Shown here piece after piece: positions 6,375-6,919 of a stretch of DNA of 6,919 bases. This stretch comes from Candidatus Acidiferrum typicum (lineage in GTDB: Bacteria > Acidobacteriota > Terriglobia > Acidiferrales > UBA7541), in contig DLMH01000051.1 of the NCBI GenBank assembly GCA_002478115.1, positions 1-6,919 on the forward strand, read 5' to 3'. The translations under genes and the position numbers were made by a program. Position 1 is the stretch's first letter. Each line of letters opens with the position of its first letter. The notes beneath the pieces were generated by a model, which worked only from the letters and a program-made list of their open reading frames with translations, had not been told where the DNA came from and made no database searches.

Positions 6375-6919
6375 ATGGAACTCTCCCGCAGAACCTTCCT
6401 CAAAGGCACGCTCGCCGGTGGTGCGGGCATCTCCCTTCTGGGATTCGATCTGACTCCCGTTTACGCGCAGACGCAGAGCTTGAAGATTTCGCGCGCCACG
6501 GAAACGCGCAGCACCTGCCCGTACTGTGCCGTCAGTTGTGGCGTCATCATCTACACCTTGGGCGACAAAGCGAAGAATGCGATCCCGCAGGTCGTCCACG
6601 TCGAGGGCGATCCCGACCATCCTATTAATCGTGGGACGCTTTGTCCGAAAGGATCGTCGTTGGAGCAGGACATTCTGAATGATCGCCGTTTGCTGAAGCC
6701 ACAGGTGCGTCGTCCGGGAACGACCGAGTGGGAAGATATTTCCTGGGACCAGGCTTACGCCGAGATCGCGCGGAAAGTGAAGCAGACGCGCGACGACACC
6801 TTCCTTGAAACCGACGCGCAGGGCAAGACCGTGAACCGCTGCGAAGGCATCGCCTGGACCGGCGGATGCACCGACACCAATGAGTTCAACTATCTGGCCG
6901 TAAAAAGTATGCGCAGCCT
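6375..6919 (+). CDS. fdnG: Formate dehydrogenase alpha (catalytic) subunit, Tat-exported, partial (3' end off the right edge)
   Basis: 181 codons are visible. The protein opens with a twin-arginine signal (SRRTFLKG, R5-R6), a hydrophobic stretch to about residue 28, and a likely cut after A31 (VYA-QTQ). The [4Fe-4S] ligands follow: C48, C51 and C55 in CPYCAVSCG, then C90 in GTLCPKG, with K92 as the conserved electron-path Lys. Neighbouring segments (YTLGDKAKNA, VEGDPDHPINRG, ISWDQAYAEIARK) match the E. coli FdnG/FdoG type closely. This is a molybdenum or tungsten bis-MGD enzyme that oxidises formate to CO2 on the outer face of the inner membrane and passes electrons to an iron-sulfur beta subunit and usually a cytochrome b. 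Those subunits would be expected further right. The active-site Sec or Cys is expected near residue 194, about 35 bases past the edge, so it cannot be seen. The symbol fdnG is by family resemblance; fdoG or fdhA would be equally fair. Confidence 0.93.
   Translation, partial: MELSRRTFLKGTLAGGAGISLLGFDLTPVYAQTQSLKISRATETRSTCPYCAVSCGVIIYTLGDKAKNAIPQVVHVEGDPDHPINRGTLCPKGSSLEQDILNDRRLLKPQVRRPGTTEWEDISWDQAYAEIARKVKQTRDDTFLETDAQGKTVNRCEGIAWTGGCTDTNEFNYLAVKSMRS

Noticed and set aside
5893..6453. 186-codon plus-strand frame overlapping fdhE and the formate dehydrogenase start
   Set aside because: It is antisense to fdhE and out of frame with the formate dehydrogenase gene, with no motif or ribosome site.
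6231..6620. 129-codon minus-strand frame
   Set aside because: It is antisense to the Tat signal and iron-sulfur region of formate dehydrogenase and has no independent support.

Overview
The window looks like a piece of an Acidobacteriota chromosome. This is inferred from the GC-rich codon choice, a large secreted S53 peptidase with Ig-like repeats and a Gly/Ser-rich C-terminal tail, and a receiver-like protein with an Arg/Gly-rich N-terminus. No rRNA, tRNA, insertion sequence or CRISPR array is visible, and the species cannot be named from this sequence.

Layout, left to right. (1) 1-545, minus: the 5' part of a gene for an Arg/Gly-rich protein with a receiver-like domain, cut by the left edge. 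(2) 546-1064: about 520 bases without a convincing gene; it holds small hairpins and one weak ORF. (3) about 1065-1730, minus: a decayed HDOD gene of the EAL-HDOD (YuxH-like) type. Its EAL half is gone, it has two frameshifts, and its last helix carries an apparent TGG-to-TGA stop. (4) 1747-1779: a strong intrinsic terminator. (5) 1797-5228, minus: a very large secreted sedolisin (S53 serine-carboxyl peptidase) with propeptide, catalytic domain, Ig-like repeats and a C-terminal membrane hairpin containing a lipobox-like motif. It has a good promoter and Shine-Dalgarno site. (6) 5383-6177, minus: fdhE, the formate dehydrogenase accessory protein, with four CxxC pairs. (7) 6375 to the right edge, plus: the N-terminal 181 codons of a Tat-exported molybdenum/tungsten formate dehydrogenase alpha subunit (FdnG/FdoG type).

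The functional unit on the right is the divergent pair fdhE / formate dehydrogenase. FdhE is known to act on the exported catalytic subunit before it crosses the membrane, so the linkage fits. The roughly 200 bases between them hold back-to-back promoter candidates and a 13-bp perfect palindrome. The sedolisin has its own promoter and terminator and is probably a one-gene unit for extracellular protein digestion. The left part carries signalling genes: one receiver-like protein and one dead c-di-GMP-type HDOD gene.

No clearly new multi-gene system is visible. The best leads are the sedolisin C-terminal module, its altered calcium-site residues, the compact fdhE/fdh control region with a possibly leaderless fdhE transcript, and the eroded HDOD gene beside the sedolisin terminator.
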